DNA of 64,000 nucleotides from the NCBI GenBank assembly GCA_934630815.1, contig CAKTWI010000004.1:1-64000 (forward strand), read 5' to 3'. Positions within the stretch are counted from its first letter, which is position 1. Every line of letters begins with the position of its first letter. Made by a program: the position numbers and the translations under genes. Shown here piece after piece: positions 8,402-17,588 of the stretch. Below the pieces are notes generated by a model that worked only from the letters and a program-made list of their open reading frames with translations, did no database searches and was not told the DNA's origin. This stretch comes from an uncultured Senegalimassilia sp. (GTDB taxonomy: Bacteria; Actinomycetota; Coriobacteriia; Coriobacteriales; Eggerthellaceae).

Positions 8402-9478
8402 CTACTTTTCCCAGGCGATGAAGGCCCAGGTGATCACGCGGGGGTTGCGTAGGCGCAGCGCCTTTTGCACGCCGCCGTGGCCATCGGGCGATCCGGCGTG
8501 CTCGTTGGGCACGAGGTTGTCGTTGAGCCAGGCGTGCAGGCGCACGTAGGCGGCTTGACGCTGTCGTTCGCCGACGACGGCGCCGGCGGCCCCGTCGATC
8601 ATGCGGCGCAGGCTTTCCGCAGCCTGCTCGGGAGTGTCGAAGGTGTCGTTGCGTTCGGAGCGGATGAAGTCGACCTGGGGGAGGATTCCTTCTGCGGCCA
8701 GGATGTTGATGGCGTACAGGTAGTCGGGGCACAGCGCATCCTTAAGCCCCAGCTCGGCCATGATGCGCTCGTCGGTGCGAGGGCTTGAGCCGGTGGTCAG
8801 CGTGATGCATACGCGCCGACGCGCGATGTCGGTCAGGCGCAGCAAGCTATCGCGCAGGTTGGCGGTGGCGATGCTGCGGGAGGCGGTGCACACGTCCACC
8901 ATGCCCGGGCGTACGCCCTTAGCCGCCCAATCTTCCTCCCAGCTCAGCTGCATGGGGAAGACCGTGTGGATATCGGCCTGCTTAAGCGCTTCCGACATGC
9001 GGCCAAGCATGCCGCGCGAGAAGTCGGCGGCAACCACCTTGTGGCCGGCAAGCCCAAGCGGCACGGCAAGCGCCCCGGTGCCGCATCCCATATCGAACAC
9101 GGTTTCCCGGGGCCGGATATCCGCCAGCTCGATGAAACGTCGCGCGTAAGCGCTGGGTTCGGTGCTGGTGGGGAAGGTGTGAGAGCGGGAGTCCCAGTAG
9201 GAGGGGTCGTCGGCCTTGCGACGCGCCTGTTGCAGGGCCATCCATTCCGCGTTCCAATCGGTGGTGGTGAGGATCGGGGTGAAGGGCTGCGCGTCGATGG
9301 CGGATTCGACGTCGATCTTGTCGGCCGGGGCGTTTGAGCCGAATGACTCGGTGGATGCCGGGGTTCGGTCGAGTCGGCTGCCGTCCGTTTGGTCGGTGGA
9401 TGTGCCCGTGAGGTCAAGTTGGGAGCACCTCGTCTGTTTGAAGGACGAAGCGGGTTCGGGCGTGTTGTTTCCGGCCAT
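8402..9478 (-). CDS. Class I SAM-dependent methyltransferase, substrate unknown
   Basis: About 358 residues. Motif I, PRETVFDMGCGTGALAVPLG, and the following acidic strand end VVAADFSRGML mark a Rossmann-type SAM methyltransferase. The first 75 residues are Ser/Thr/Pro-rich without homology I recognise. The C-terminal third (PQVDFIRSERNDTFDTPEQA and beyond) resembles a family of small-molecule methyltransferases in anaerobic actinobacteria, but I cannot name the substrate. The start at 9478 is favoured because GAAGGG precedes it by 9 bases; ATG codons at 9496 and 9487 are alternatives. It is single and convergent with asnB. Confidence 0.75.
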   Translation of the reverse strand: MAGNNTPEPASSFKQTRCSQLDLTGTSTDQTDGSRLDRTPASTESFGSNAPADKIDVESAIDAQPFTPILTTTDWNAEWMALQQARRKADDPSYWDSRSHTFPTSTEPSAYARRFIELADIRPRETVFDMGCGTGALAVPLGLAGHKVVAADFSRGMLGRMSEALKQADIHTVFPMQLSWEEDWAAKGVRPGMVDVCTASRSIATANLRDSLLRLTDIARRRVCITLTTGSSPRTDERIMAELGLKDALCPDYLYAINILAAEGILPQVDFIRSERNDTFDTPEQAAESLRRMIDGAAGAVVGERQRQAAYVRLHAWLNDNLVPNEHAGSPDGHGGVQKALRLRNPRVITWAFIAWEK

Positions 9479-9604
9479 TTTGAGCATCCCTTCCATGAAA
9501 CGGCTGTGCAGCCGATATATTCGTTAGCACGTATAACCATAGTATCCGATTGCGCGCCCGCCTAAGCGACGGACGGGCAATCGTTCTCAGATAAGGAGCA
9601 TACC

Positions 9605-10285
9605 ATGCATGTAGAGCTGCTCTACCACACCCCTGATCCGGAGCGTGCCATCGCCACGGCTGCGCGCCTGTGCTACGCGCCTGTAGGCGCCGCCGAGCTG
9701 ATGGAGACCATGCCGCCCGAGCGCATCAAGAGCGTGCTCACCACCATCATGTCCTCGGGGCATTTCAGCACTCTTGAGCATGCAAGCTATACGTTCGCCG
9801 TCGACGGCGTGTCGCGAGCGCTCACGCATCAGCTTGTGCGCCATCGCATCGCCAGCTTCAATCAGCAAAGCCAGCGTTACGTGAAGTTCACGGGCGAGGT
9901 TGCGGTGGTGAAGCCCGAGAGCATCGCCGGCAACACCGAGGCATCCGAGGCGTTCGACAAAGCCATTCAGGCAGCAGTGGATGCCTACCATGCGCTGCTC
10001 GAGGCGGGCGTGCCCGCCGAGGACGCGCGCTATCTGCTGCCCAACGCTGCGGAGAGCAAGATCGTCATCACCATGAACGTTCGCGAGCTGCTGCACTTCT
10101 TCAGCCTGCGCTGCTGTAACCGCGCTCAGTGGGAAATCCGCGACATGGCGCACCGCATGCTGGAGCTGGCGCGCCCCACGGCTCCGTTCATCTTCGCCGA
10201 CGCCGGCGCGCCATGCGTGCGCGGTACGTGCCCGGAGGGCAAGATGACCTGCGGCAACCCGTATCCAAAGGTCGTGCGTGAGTAA
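9605..10285 (+). CDS. thyX: FAD-dependent thymidylate synthase ThyX
   Basis: Makes dTMP from dUMP using methylene-tetrahydrofolate and FADH2. The 226-residue protein contains the ThyX signature RHRIASFNQQSQRY (RHR-x7-S, about residues 79-89), plus EHASYTFAVDGVSRAL and a conserved C-terminal LRCCNRAQWEIRD. The start follows AAGGAG. The next gene begins at a GTG inside its last codons (8-base overlap), so the two are translationally coupled. No thyA was seen in the window. Confidence 0.96.
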   Translation: MHVELLYHTPDPERAIATAARLCYAPVGAAELMETMPPERIKSVLTTIMSSGHFSTLEHASYTFAVDGVSRALTHQLVRHRIASFNQQSQRYVKFTGEVAVVKPESIAGNTEASEAFDKAIQAAVDAYHALLEAGVPAEDARYLLPNAAESKIVITMNVRELLHFFSLRCCNRAQWEIRDMAHRMLELARPTAPFIFADAGAPCVRGTCPEGKMTCGNPYPKVVRE

Positions 10286-11726
10286 CGTGGCGAAACCTAA
10301 GAGCGACCTTTCCCGCGCGTTTTCCGAGGATGGTGCGCGCAAGACGCACGTGGGCGGCCAGGCGCTGCTCGAGGGCGTGATGATGCGCGGCAAGTACAAC
10401 TGGGCCGTGGGCGTGCGCGAGCCGGATGGCGGTGTGTATGAGGAATCCCACGACCTGGCAAGCGGCCGTGCGAAGAACGGCTGGATGTACTGGCCGTGCG
10501 TGCGCGGGTGCCGCGCGATGGTGGAATCGCTGGTGCTGGGCTACAAGGCGCTCGAGATCGCCGCGCTCCATGCGTTCAGCGAGGATGAGGAAGACGAGGC
10601 CGCTTCCGCGTCCGCGCAGCGGGCGAGGGTGACCGGTTCCGACGGAATCGCTGCGAAGGCTGCAGCTTCGATGCGGCAGGCGGAAGCTTCCGGGTCCGGC
10701 AAGCACGCTGAGGAGAAGGCGGTCTTTGAACCTTCGGTGGCGGAGGACGCGGCGGGCGTAGGCGCCGCTTCGTCGCATCCGCTTGTCGGCGATGCCGATG
10801 TGGAGTCGCCAGCGCATTTGTCCGCTTGCGACTCTGGTGTCGAAGCTCCCGTGTCCGCGCCTACGCCTGCAGATGCCGCGTTCTCCTGGAAGGATGATTT
10901 CGGCCGCCCCGACACCATGATCGACGCCTTGGGCGCTCAGCGTTCGCTGGAGGTGGTTTCCGAGCCGACCTCGGCTGATGGCGCTTCCGCTGCGGCCGCG
11001 AGCGCTTCTTCGCCGAAATCCGACGGCGATGCGGTGTTCGGCAAGAAGGAGATGGCGTTTTCCATGGTGCTGGGCCTGGTCATGGGCGTGGTGCTGTTCA
11101 TCGTGGCGCCTGCGTTCATCACGAACCTGCTGGTGGGCGAGTACGATGCGCATACACTGGCCTGGAACATCGTGGACGGCCTTTTGCGCGTGGCCGTGTT
11201 CGTGTTCTACATTTGGCTGATCGGGCGCATGAGCGACATCAGGCGCATGTTCGGATATCACGGCGCCGAGCACAAGACCATCCACTGCTACGAGCACGGG
11301 CTGCCGCTCACTCCGGAAAACGCGCGGCAGTTCCCGCGGCTGCACGTGCGCTGCGGCACGGCGTTTCTGATCATGGTGATGATCATCGCCATTTTGGTGT
11401 ACACCGTCACGCCGCTCAACGCGCTCATCTCGGCGTGGGGCGTGCCCGACGGCGCCCCGAAGCTGGCGCTCGTCATCGCGGCGCGCATCGCGTTGATGCC
11501 GGTGATCGCGGGCATCAGCTATGAGATCACCGTGCGCTGGGCGGGCAGCCATCCGGAAAACCCGCTGGTGAAGGTGGTGCTGTGGCCGGGCATGCAGATG
11601 CAGTACCTGACCACTAACGAGCCCGACGATGGCATGCTCGAGTGCGCCATCGCCGCTATGCAGCAGGTGCTCGAGCGCGAGGAGCTTGAGGCGGCGAAGG
11701 CCGCCGCCGCGGCCGGGAGCGCTTAG
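10278..11726 (+). CDS. DUF1385 (YqhQ-like) membrane protein with large low-complexity insert
   Basis: DUF1385 proteins are conserved membrane proteins of unknown function, suspected to bind metal. Family blocks are clear: VGGQALLEGVMMRGKYNWAV near the N-terminus and GYHGAEHKTIHCYEHG (conserved Glu and His residues) in the C-terminal half, with several hydrophobic segments. Between them, about residues 97-250, lies an Ala/Ser/Glu/Asp-rich stretch without predicted fold; relatives are near 300 residues, this one is 482. The GTG start overlaps the end of thyX. Confidence 0.85.
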   Translation: MSNVAKPKSDLSRAFSEDGARKTHVGGQALLEGVMMRGKYNWAVGVREPDGGVYEESHDLASGRAKNGWMYWPCVRGCRAMVESLVLGYKALEIAALHAFSEDEEDEAASASAQRARVTGSDGIAAKAAASMRQAEASGSGKHAEEKAVFEPSVAEDAAGVGAASSHPLVGDADVESPAHLSACDSGVEAPVSAPTPADAAFSWKDDFGRPDTMIDALGAQRSLEVVSEPTSADGASAAAASASSPKSDGDAVFGKKEMAFSMVLGLVMGVVLFIVAPAFITNLLVGEYDAHTLAWNIVDGLLRVAVFVFYIWLIGRMSDIRRMFGYHGAEHKTIHCYEHGLPLTPENARQFPRLHVRCGTAFLIMVMIIAILVYTVTPLNALISAWGVPDGAPKLALVIAARIALMPVIAGISYEITVRWAGSHPENPLVKVVLWPGMQMQYLTTNEPDDGMLECAIAAMQQVLEREELEAAKAAAAAGSA

Positions 11727-11759
11727 GCGTAGGCTTAGCTGGTTACATAAGCGAAGAAG

Positions 11760-11800
11760 AAAGGCGGCTTGCGAGGGGATCGCAAGCCGCCTTTCCTTTT
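11760..11800. terminator. Terminator between DUF1385 gene and convergent lipoprotein gene
   Basis: A 15-bp perfect stem starting AAAGGCGGCTTGCGA with a GGGGA loop, followed by CCTTTT. It sits between genes converging from both sides and could act in either direction. Confidence 0.85.
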
Positions 11801-11809
11801 ATGTTGCGT

Positions 11810-12289
11810 CTACTGGTTCGCGCAGGCGATGAGCGGTAGATATTGCTGCGCGGCGGCCGGGACGGCAAGGTCGATGCTTTGGCCGTAAGCGCTTACCGTG
11901 ACGTAACCGGGGGTGTTGTACGTGGTGAGCGTGGCGGGGACGCCCGCAGCGGAACCGGATACGGTGTTGGCAGGCACGGCGTTGGCGGGAAGGTCGGCAA
12001 CCTGCCAATCCTTGATGTCGAGGTTCTCGATGCAGGTTTGCACTTGCGAGGACGAGATGCCCGTGGCGTTGGCGATGTCCCAGGTGTGGGCCAGAAGCGC
12101 ATCGGAAACGGCGTCTTTGACGCCCGATGCGTCGATAGCGGAGTTCATGGCGGTGGTCTTCACGCTGCTTGCTGCGTTGGCAACCGGGGCTGCGGTGGAT
12201 GTGGCGGGCAATAACGCGCTTGCGCAGCCTATGCCAACGCAAACGACCAGAATGCTCCCAAGGCAAACTCCCAGTGCTTTTCGTACCAT
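11810..12289 (-). CDS. Predicted lipoprotein of unknown function
   Basis: A 159-residue protein with a signal peptide: basic MVRKALG, a hydrophobic core, then a lipobox-like VGIGC near residue 22, so it is probably lipid-anchored outside the membrane. The mature part is Ala/Thr/Val-rich, with one possible folded segment (HTWDIANATGISSSQVQTC) that could be helical. I do not recognise a family. The start at 12289 follows AAAGGGAG; longer in-frame starts exist but would bury the signal peptide. It is monocistronic between a terminator and the topA leader. Confidence 0.65.
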   Translation of the reverse strand: MVRKALGVCLGSILVVCVGIGCASALLPATSTAAPVANAASSVKTTAMNSAIDASGVKDAVSDALLAHTWDIANATGISSSQVQTCIENLDIKDWQVADLPANAVPANTVSGSAAGVPATLTTYNTPGYVTVSAYGQSIDLAVPAAAQQYLPLIACANQ

Positions 12290-12746
12290 GCGGCGCTCCC
12301 TTTCCGCCCAATGGGCGGCCTCCATGTTGCTACGTACGGGCAGGATGCCGTCGGTGATGCTGTGATACGGCGATTGCGCTGCGAAGATGCGGCGGTTCGA
12401 CGGCTCCTTGATGCTAAGGTTACGCGAAGGCGGGCAGCGGGGACCAAGGTTCTCGAAACCATCGCGGTTCCTTCGCGCGCCGCCGACGAAATCAACACGC
12501 ATTCTGCAATTTCGCGGTATCGTCGTGTATAAGGCGGCCGGTTTTGCGTCGTTCGGGGCGCGTGCGGGCGGCTCGCGCAGAATCGCAAGCTCATCTTCGC
12601 CGTCAATCGTGTATAGTACCCCCTGCGCCGCCCGCGACGTTTCGCCGCGCGGCGCTACTATCCCCGCACACGTAAAACTACGAATGGGGCAACCGTGTGA
12701 ACGATAGGGCCGCAAGGGCGGCCGGAGCAGGCAAGGAGGGTGCCGC
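12290..12746 (+). promoter_or_regulatory. Noncoding leader region upstream of topA with hairpin
   Basis: This 457-base gap has no credible gene. A -10-like TATAGT occurs at 12612-12617 without a convincing -35. At 12658-12707 CTATC and CACACG pair with CGTGTG and GATAG around a 21-base loop. A small GGCCGC/GGCGGCC hairpin follows near 12708, then the AAGGAGGGTG ribosome-binding site. The long structured leader suggests post-transcriptional control of topA, but no known motif was recognised. Confidence 0.45.
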
Positions 12747-15344
12747 ATGAAGCTGGTGGTGACCGAGAAGAACGACGCGGCGACGAAGATCGCGGCGTTG
12801 CTGGGCGTGAAAAAGCCCAAAGCTGACAAGGTGTATTCCACGCCGGTGTATCGGTTCGAGGTGGATGGCGAGGAATGGGTGACCATCGGCCTGCGCGGCC
12901 ATATCTTAGAGCCCGATTTCACGCCTACTCTTATATATAAGAAGCGCGGCGGCTGGCGCGGCGTCACCGCGGAGGGCGAGGCTATTCCGGCGCAGCTGCC
13001 CGCAAGCTTGGCGCGCCCGCCGTTCAAAAAGAAGAAGCCGTTCATCGAGGACGGCGTTGAGCTGAAGGCGTGGAAGATGGACGCCTTGCCGTATCTGATT
13101 TATGCGCCCATCGAGAAGCTCCCGAAGGAGAAGGAGATCATCCGCAGCCTGAAGAACCTGGCGAAGAAGGCGGATTCCATCGTCATCGCAACCGACTTCG
13201 ACCGCGAGGGCGAGCTGATCGGCTCCGATGCCCTGTCGTGCATCCAGGAGGTCAATCCCACGGCGCCGGTTTCCCGCGCCCGTTACAGCGCTTTCACGAA
13301 AGAGGAGATCACGCACGCGTTCTCCAACCTGGTGGAGCTTGACACGAACCTGGCCTCGGCCGGCGCATCCCGCCAGGACATCGACCTGATCTGGGGAGCG
13401 GTGCTTACGCGCTATCTTACGCTCGTGAAGTTCGCCGGCTACGGCAACGTGCGCAGCTCCGGCCGCGTGCAGACGCCCACGCTGGCGCTGATCGTGGCGC
13501 GCGAGCGCGAGCGGCTAGCGTTCATCCCCGAGGATTACTGGGTGATCAAGGGCGCCTTCGATGCCGCCGCGACCGCCGGCCCCACCGCAGGCGACGGCGA
13601 GCTTGCTTTCACGGCGCCGCACTCCACGGCCCGCTTCAAGGACGAGGCGGCGGCGAAGGCCGCCATGGCCGCTGTGGCCGGCGCGGCAAGCGCCACGGTG
13701 GCGGCGGTGGAGAAGCGCACGCGCAAGCAGCAGCCGCCCGTGCCGTTCAACACCACCAGCCTTATGGCAGCGGCTTCGGCAGAGGGTCTTTCGCCGGCGC
13801 GTACCATGCGCATCGCCGAGAGCCTGTACATGGACGGTTACATCTCTTACCCGCGTGTCGACAACACGGTGTATCCTAGCTCGCTCGACCTGGCCGAAGT
13901 GGTGAAGACCATCTCGGGCAACCCGGCGTACGTCCCGTATTGCCAGCAGCTGCTCTCCGCCGGCGAGCTGCACGCCACGCGCGGCAAGAAGGAGACCACC
14001 GACCATCCGCCCATCTATCCCACGGCCAAGGCAACGCCCGACGACCTAGCGCCGGCAGATTACAAGCTGTACAACCTCATCGCACGCCGATTCCTGGCAA
14101 CGCTGTCGGATGCTGCCGTGGTCGAGGGCACGAAGGTGACGCTTGAAGTGGGCGGCGAGCATTTCGCTGCCAAGGGCGACGTGCTGGTGACGCCGGGCTA
14201 TCGCGCCATCTACCCGTACGGCATGAAGAAGGACGAGCAGCTGCCTGCCATGAGCGAGGGGCAAGAGGTCGCCTTCAACGGCGCCGAGTGCACCAAGAAG
14301 CAGACCGAGCCGCCGGCGCGCTACAGCCAGGGCAAGCTGATCCAGGAGATGGAGAAGCTGGGCCTGGGCACGAAGTCCACGCGCCACAGCATCATCGAGC
14401 GCCTGTACACGGTGAAGTACATCCAGAACGACCCCATCGAGCCCAGCCAGCTGGGCATGGCGGTTTGCGACGCCCTTGACAAGTTCGCCCCGCACATCAC
14501 TCATCCGCAGATGACGGCAGAGCTGGAAGAGGAGATGGACAACATCGCCGAGGGCCGCAACACCAAAGACGCGGTGGTCACCAACAGCCGCAATCTGCTC
14601 TCCGAGCAGCTGGCAAACCTGCTGCCGCATTCCGAAGAGGTCAAAGACGCCCTGGCCGATGCCGTGGCGGCCGACGCCTACGTGGGCAAATGCCCCAAAT
14701 GCGGCAAGGACTTGCAGATCCGCGTTTCGCAAAAGACGCGCGGCATGTTCATCGGCTGCGCCGGCTGGCCGGATTGCGATGTCACCTACCCGCTGCCGAA
14801 GGGCAAGGTGGAGTCGCTGCCCGACCCGTGCCCGACGTGCGGCATGCCCCAGGTGAAGGTGACGGCGTTTCGTTCCAAACCGCGCACGTTGTGCATCGAT
14901 CCGAACTGCGAGACGAACAAGGAACCCGACGTGGTGGTGGGCGAGTGCCCGAAGTGCGCCGAGGCCGGCAAGAAGGCCAAGCTCATCGCGCAGAAGAACC
15001 CGCGTACCCTGAAGCGCTTCATCCGCTGCGAGAACTATGACGAGTGCGGCGTGGGTTACCCGCTTCCGCAGTACGGCGCCATCACGGCCACCGACGAGGT
15101 TTGCGAGCACTGCGGTGCGCCCATGGTCATCGTCACGACCGCGCGCGGCCCATGGAAGCTGTGCCCGAACTTCAGCTGCCCGGGCAAGGAGATCGAGGCC
15201 GAGAAGAAGGCCGCGGCCAAGGAAGCCAAGGCGGCCGGCAAGAAGGCTCCGGCGAAGAAGACGGCTGCGAAAAAACCTGCGGCAAAGAAGCCCGCTGCCA
15301 AGAAGGCGACTACGAAGAAGGCCGCGGCCAAGAAAGCTGAGTAG
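12747..15344 (+). CDS. topA: Type IA DNA topoisomerase, archaeal-like, with zinc ribbons and Lys/Ala tail
   Basis: Relaxes negative supercoils through a 5'-phosphotyrosine. The TOPRIM part has VTEKNDAATKIAALLG and DFDREGELIG (acidic triad). The catalytic tyrosine is in GYISYPRVDNTVYP, near residue 368; this YPR-DNTVYP form is the archaeal-type motif, unlike the usual bacterial YMRTDS. The C-terminus holds four Cys-rich ribbons (CPKCGKDL, CPTCGMPQ, CPKCAEAG, CEHCGAPM), then a Lys/Ala repeat tail like the DNA-binding tails of actinobacterial enzymes. Length is 865. The start follows AAGGAGGG. Whether a second, classical topA exists elsewhere cannot be seen. Confidence 0.92.
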   Translation: MKLVVTEKNDAATKIAALLGVKKPKADKVYSTPVYRFEVDGEEWVTIGLRGHILEPDFTPTLIYKKRGGWRGVTAEGEAIPAQLPASLARPPFKKKKPFIEDGVELKAWKMDALPYLIYAPIEKLPKEKEIIRSLKNLAKKADSIVIATDFDREGELIGSDALSCIQEVNPTAPVSRARYSAFTKEEITHAFSNLVELDTNLASAGASRQDIDLIWGAVLTRYLTLVKFAGYGNVRSSGRVQTPTLALIVARERERLAFIPEDYWVIKGAFDAAATAGPTAGDGELAFTAPHSTARFKDEAAAKAAMAAVAGAASATVAAVEKRTRKQQPPVPFNTTSLMAAASAEGLSPARTMRIAESLYMDGYISYPRVDNTVYPSSLDLAEVVKTISGNPAYVPYCQQLLSAGELHATRGKKETTDHPPIYPTAKATPDDLAPADYKLYNLIARRFLATLSDAAVVEGTKVTLEVGGEHFAAKGDVLVTPGYRAIYPYGMKKDEQLPAMSEGQEVAFNGAECTKKQTEPPARYSQGKLIQEMEKLGLGTKSTRHSIIERLYTVKYIQNDPIEPSQLGMAVCDALDKFAPHITHPQMTAELEEEMDNIAEGRNTKDAVVTNSRNLLSEQLANLLPHSEEVKDALADAVAADAYVGKCPKCGKDLQIRVSQKTRGMFIGCAGWPDCDVTYPLPKGKVESLPDPCPTCGMPQVKVTAFRSKPRTLCIDPNCETNKEPDVVVGECPKCAEAGKKAKLIAQKNPRTLKRFIRCENYDECGVGYPLPQYGAITATDEVCEHCGAPMVIVTTARGPWKLCPNFSCPGKEIEAEKKAAAKEAKAAGKKAPAKKTAAKKPAAKKPAAKKATTKKAAAKKAE

Positions 15345-15398
15345 CGTGGACCGACCCGCAAGCAGGTTAATAGCGAGTCGTTCGCCCAGGCGGAAGTT

Positions 15399-16120
15399 GT
15401 AGGGGAGGAAACGACAACGAGCCGCATAGGCGCGATTGCTCTGCGGTGGTTTTTGGCGGTTGCCTTGTTTGCTGTGTTTGTGATTATCGCTGCTGTTGAG
15501 CGCGTTTGGTAGGTTGCGGTTGCTGGCTTGCTTGCTGCAGGCGTGCTTTTCAGCTGTTCTTACGTGGTTCTTGAATGGGAGCGCTCCGCTGTGTTGCGCT
15601 TCGGCAAGTTCAATCGTGTTGCTGGCCCGGGCTTGATTTTCATGTGACCGTTCGTGGAATACTGCGCGGCAACGGTTGATATGCGTATGCGCTCTACGAC
15701 ATTTCGCGCGGAGCATGTTTTAACGGCCGACTTGGTCCCTGCTGACGTGGATGCGGTTTTGTTCTGGACCATTTGGGATGCGGGAAAGGCGTGCTCTGAG
15801 ATTCAAAGCTATGAGCGCCTTGTGTATTGGGTAGCACAAACAACGTTGCGTGACGTTATGGGCGCGGTCAACATTGCTCAGCTTTCTACCCGTCGCAAGC
15901 AGATTGACAAGGAAATTGCCGATATCCTTGAAGAGAAAACGAACGAATGGGGCATTACCGTAGTGTCGGTGGAGATCCGCGACATCACCATTCCCGATGA
16001 TTTGCAAGAATCACTATCGGCTGAGGCGCGCGCTGAACGCGAATACAACGCGCGCATCATTTTGGCCGAAGTTGAGAAAGAAATATCTGAAATGCTTGTA
16101 GACGCAGCCACTACATATAA
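15399..16120 (+). pseudogene. Slipin/stomatin-like (SPFH) membrane protein remnant
   Basis: In one frame the sequence reads a membrane segment (ALRWFLAVALFAVFVIIAAV), then the SPFH domain: ERSAVLRFGKFNRVAGPG, PFVEYCAATVDMRMRSTTF, and STRRKQIDKEIADILEEK. Slipins are membrane-scaffold proteins. Two in-frame stops interrupt it: TAG at 15510-15512 and TGA at 15645-15647 (before PFVEY). No clear start codon precedes the membrane segment; the place where one is expected has GTA (15399). The C-terminal slipin region is missing, replaced after about 16110 by a phosphatase remnant in another frame. The reading frame is otherwise intact, so decay is recent. Confidence 0.8.
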
Positions 16121-16633
16121 GACGCTTCGAAGCGCCTTGTTGCAGGGGTCATTGGGGAATATGGCGTTCCTTTCCGACGCATGTTGGAGAATTATCGCCG
16201 CTGGGCACGCGACACAGAGCTTGTTGGCCGAGCGCTGCGTTGTGCGGCGGCGGCTCGAGGGTCGGTTGTTGTTCATTGCGAGCAAGGTAAGGACCGCACG
16301 GGTGTTGTCTGCGCGGTTGCATAAAGGCTTGCGGGCGTTTCGCGTGAGAATACCACGGCAGATTACCTTGCTTACAATGCTTGGTGCGCTCGAGACATCG
16401 CGGTAGATGCTGAGAGGCTTGGACGGGGCATGGCTAGATTTGAAAAGGCCATTCTCATGTCGTTTTTGGAAGCACAGGAAGAATATCTTGATGCGTTTTG
16501 GGATGAGATTGATGCCGTTTTCGGTTCGTTCGACGTCTATGTGCTGCAGGGATTGGGCCTAAGCGCGGCGCAGATAGATGCGCTTACATCAAGAATATGG
16601 GTGAGTCTATCGTACCGGCGTATTGCGGTGTGA
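16121..16633 (+). pseudogene. PtpB-like tyrosine/lipid phosphatase remnant
   Basis: In the frame shifted from the slipin remnant the sequence reads EYGVPFRRMLENYRRW, then the catalytic loop VVVHCEQGKDRTGVVCAVA, a HCx5R phosphatase signature of the PtpB type. A TAA at 16322-16324 interrupts it directly after CAVA; the same frame then continues ENTTADYLAYNAWCARDIAV and the family C-terminus (FEKAILMSFLEAQEEYLDAF, LQGLGLSAAQIDAL) to a stop at 16633. About 130-150 N-terminal residues are missing. The frame is preserved on both sides of the stop, so this was a functional gene until recently. Confidence 0.8.
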
Positions 16634-16690
16634 TGACTTTTCGACAATTGTTTGCTAGCAAGCGGGCGGCCAGGTGGGCTGCCCGCTTCG

Positions 16691-17365
16691 CTACTCCTTG
16701 CCCCATTTCCAGGTTTCGGGGTTTTCGGGAGTGCGCCAGCTCCTCCAGCTTTCGGCCCCTGCGATGTTTTTGGTGCCGTCGATGATGATGTCGAGCCCTT
16801 GGTGGAAACGTTTTGCGCCGCTAGAGTCGCTGCGGATTGCCGCCCAGTCGCCATTGCCGAACGGATCGTCGCCATTTGCTTGTTGAGTGCATAATTCCGT
16901 GACCTCGCGGTCAATAAAGCCGGAAAGATACGCCCGCATGGTGCTCCACATGGAATCGTAGACCCCTCGAGGAATGCCCTGGTCGGTGTGAAGTAGGTAA
17001 GTATTGCGGTTGTGCTCCATGGGCCAAGCGATTTGCGTTTGCATTTGCATGAAGCGTACACGCGCATGCTTGAGCGAGTTTTCGCGAATCGAGCCGCAAA
17101 TGCGGTGCAAGGAATCCTCCCAATATTCGCCGGGAATGGGCTTGTTATCGATGTTTTGGCGCATTTTTGCAAGTACGAGAAACAGCAGCTGCTTTTTCGA
17201 GGGAACGTAGGTGTAGACGCTCATGGTGCCGATGCCGAGTTCGTCGGCGAGGGCGCGGATGCTGAACTTTTCATATCCTCGTTCGTCAATCATGCGGAAT
17301 GCGGCGTTTACCACTTCTTCTTGGGAAAAGGCATGTGCCCCGCGCTTCTGATGTTTCTTGGTCAC
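16691..17365 (-). CDS. TetR-family transcriptional regulator
   Basis: The N-terminal helix-turn-helix reads VVNAAFRMIDERGYEKFSIRALADELGIGTMSVYTYVPSK, i.e. a complete TetR DNA-binding domain (shown here as family pattern). The C-terminal ligand domain resembles the TetR_C class (FIDREVTELCTQQ, FHQGLDIIIDG). Length from the GTG at 17365 is 224 residues; an upstream GTG at 17440 would add 25 residues but has no ribosome-binding site. The gene is divergent from the flavoprotein-cytochrome pair, with two palindromes between, so it most likely represses that pair until a ligand binds. Confidence 0.85.
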   Translation of the reverse strand: MTKKHQKRGAHAFSQEEVVNAAFRMIDERGYEKFSIRALADELGIGTMSVYTYVPSKKQLLFLVLAKMRQNIDNKPIPGEYWEDSLHRICGSIRENSLKHARVRFMQMQTQIAWPMEHNRNTYLLHTDQGIPRGVYDSMWSTMRAYLSGFIDREVTELCTQQANGDDPFGNGDWAAIRSDSSGAKRFHQGLDIIIDGTKNIAGAESWRSWRTPENPETWKWGKE

Positions 17366-17465
17366 GGTGATCTGCCTGCAATCGTTGCTTGCTATTCGAC
17401 TGAAAGAATATAAAGCAAGCTCGAAGGTTTCTCCTCGCACTGTCGAAATTGCCCATAAAGAATGC

Positions 17466-17494
17466 TTGAAAAGTTAATCCGTACAGTGTACGAT
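17466..17494 (+). promoter_or_regulatory. Sigma-70-type promoter of the flavoprotein-cytochrome operon
   Basis: TTGAAA at 17466-17471 and TACGAT at 17489-17494 are separated by 17 bases. The first regulator palindrome overlaps the -10 element, as expected of a repressed promoter. The flavoprotein starts about 95 bases downstream. Confidence 0.65.
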
Positions 17495-17524
17495 ACAAGA
17501 CTGTTGTACTCCGTACAGTGTACG
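17480..17524. promoter_or_regulatory. Twin palindromic operators for the divergent TetR regulator
   Basis: The palindrome CGTACAGTGTACG (6-bp perfect arms around one base) occurs at 17480-17492 and again at 17512-17524. The copies are 32 bp apart, about three helical turns, so two dimers would bind the same face of the DNA. Position between the TetR gene and its divergent target makes these the likely operators. Confidence 0.8.
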
Positions 17525-17588
17525 AACGGAGTGGAGAAGGGGGCAAGCGGTAGATTCGCTTGCTGAATCAGAACATTAGGGAGGGAAG

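Noticed and set aside
15345..16633. Recoding (selenocysteine or stop readthrough) to explain stops in the slipin and phosphatase genes
   Set aside because: Three different stop codons, a frame change between the genes and missing protein parts fit decay better; no recoding hairpin was seen next to the TGA.
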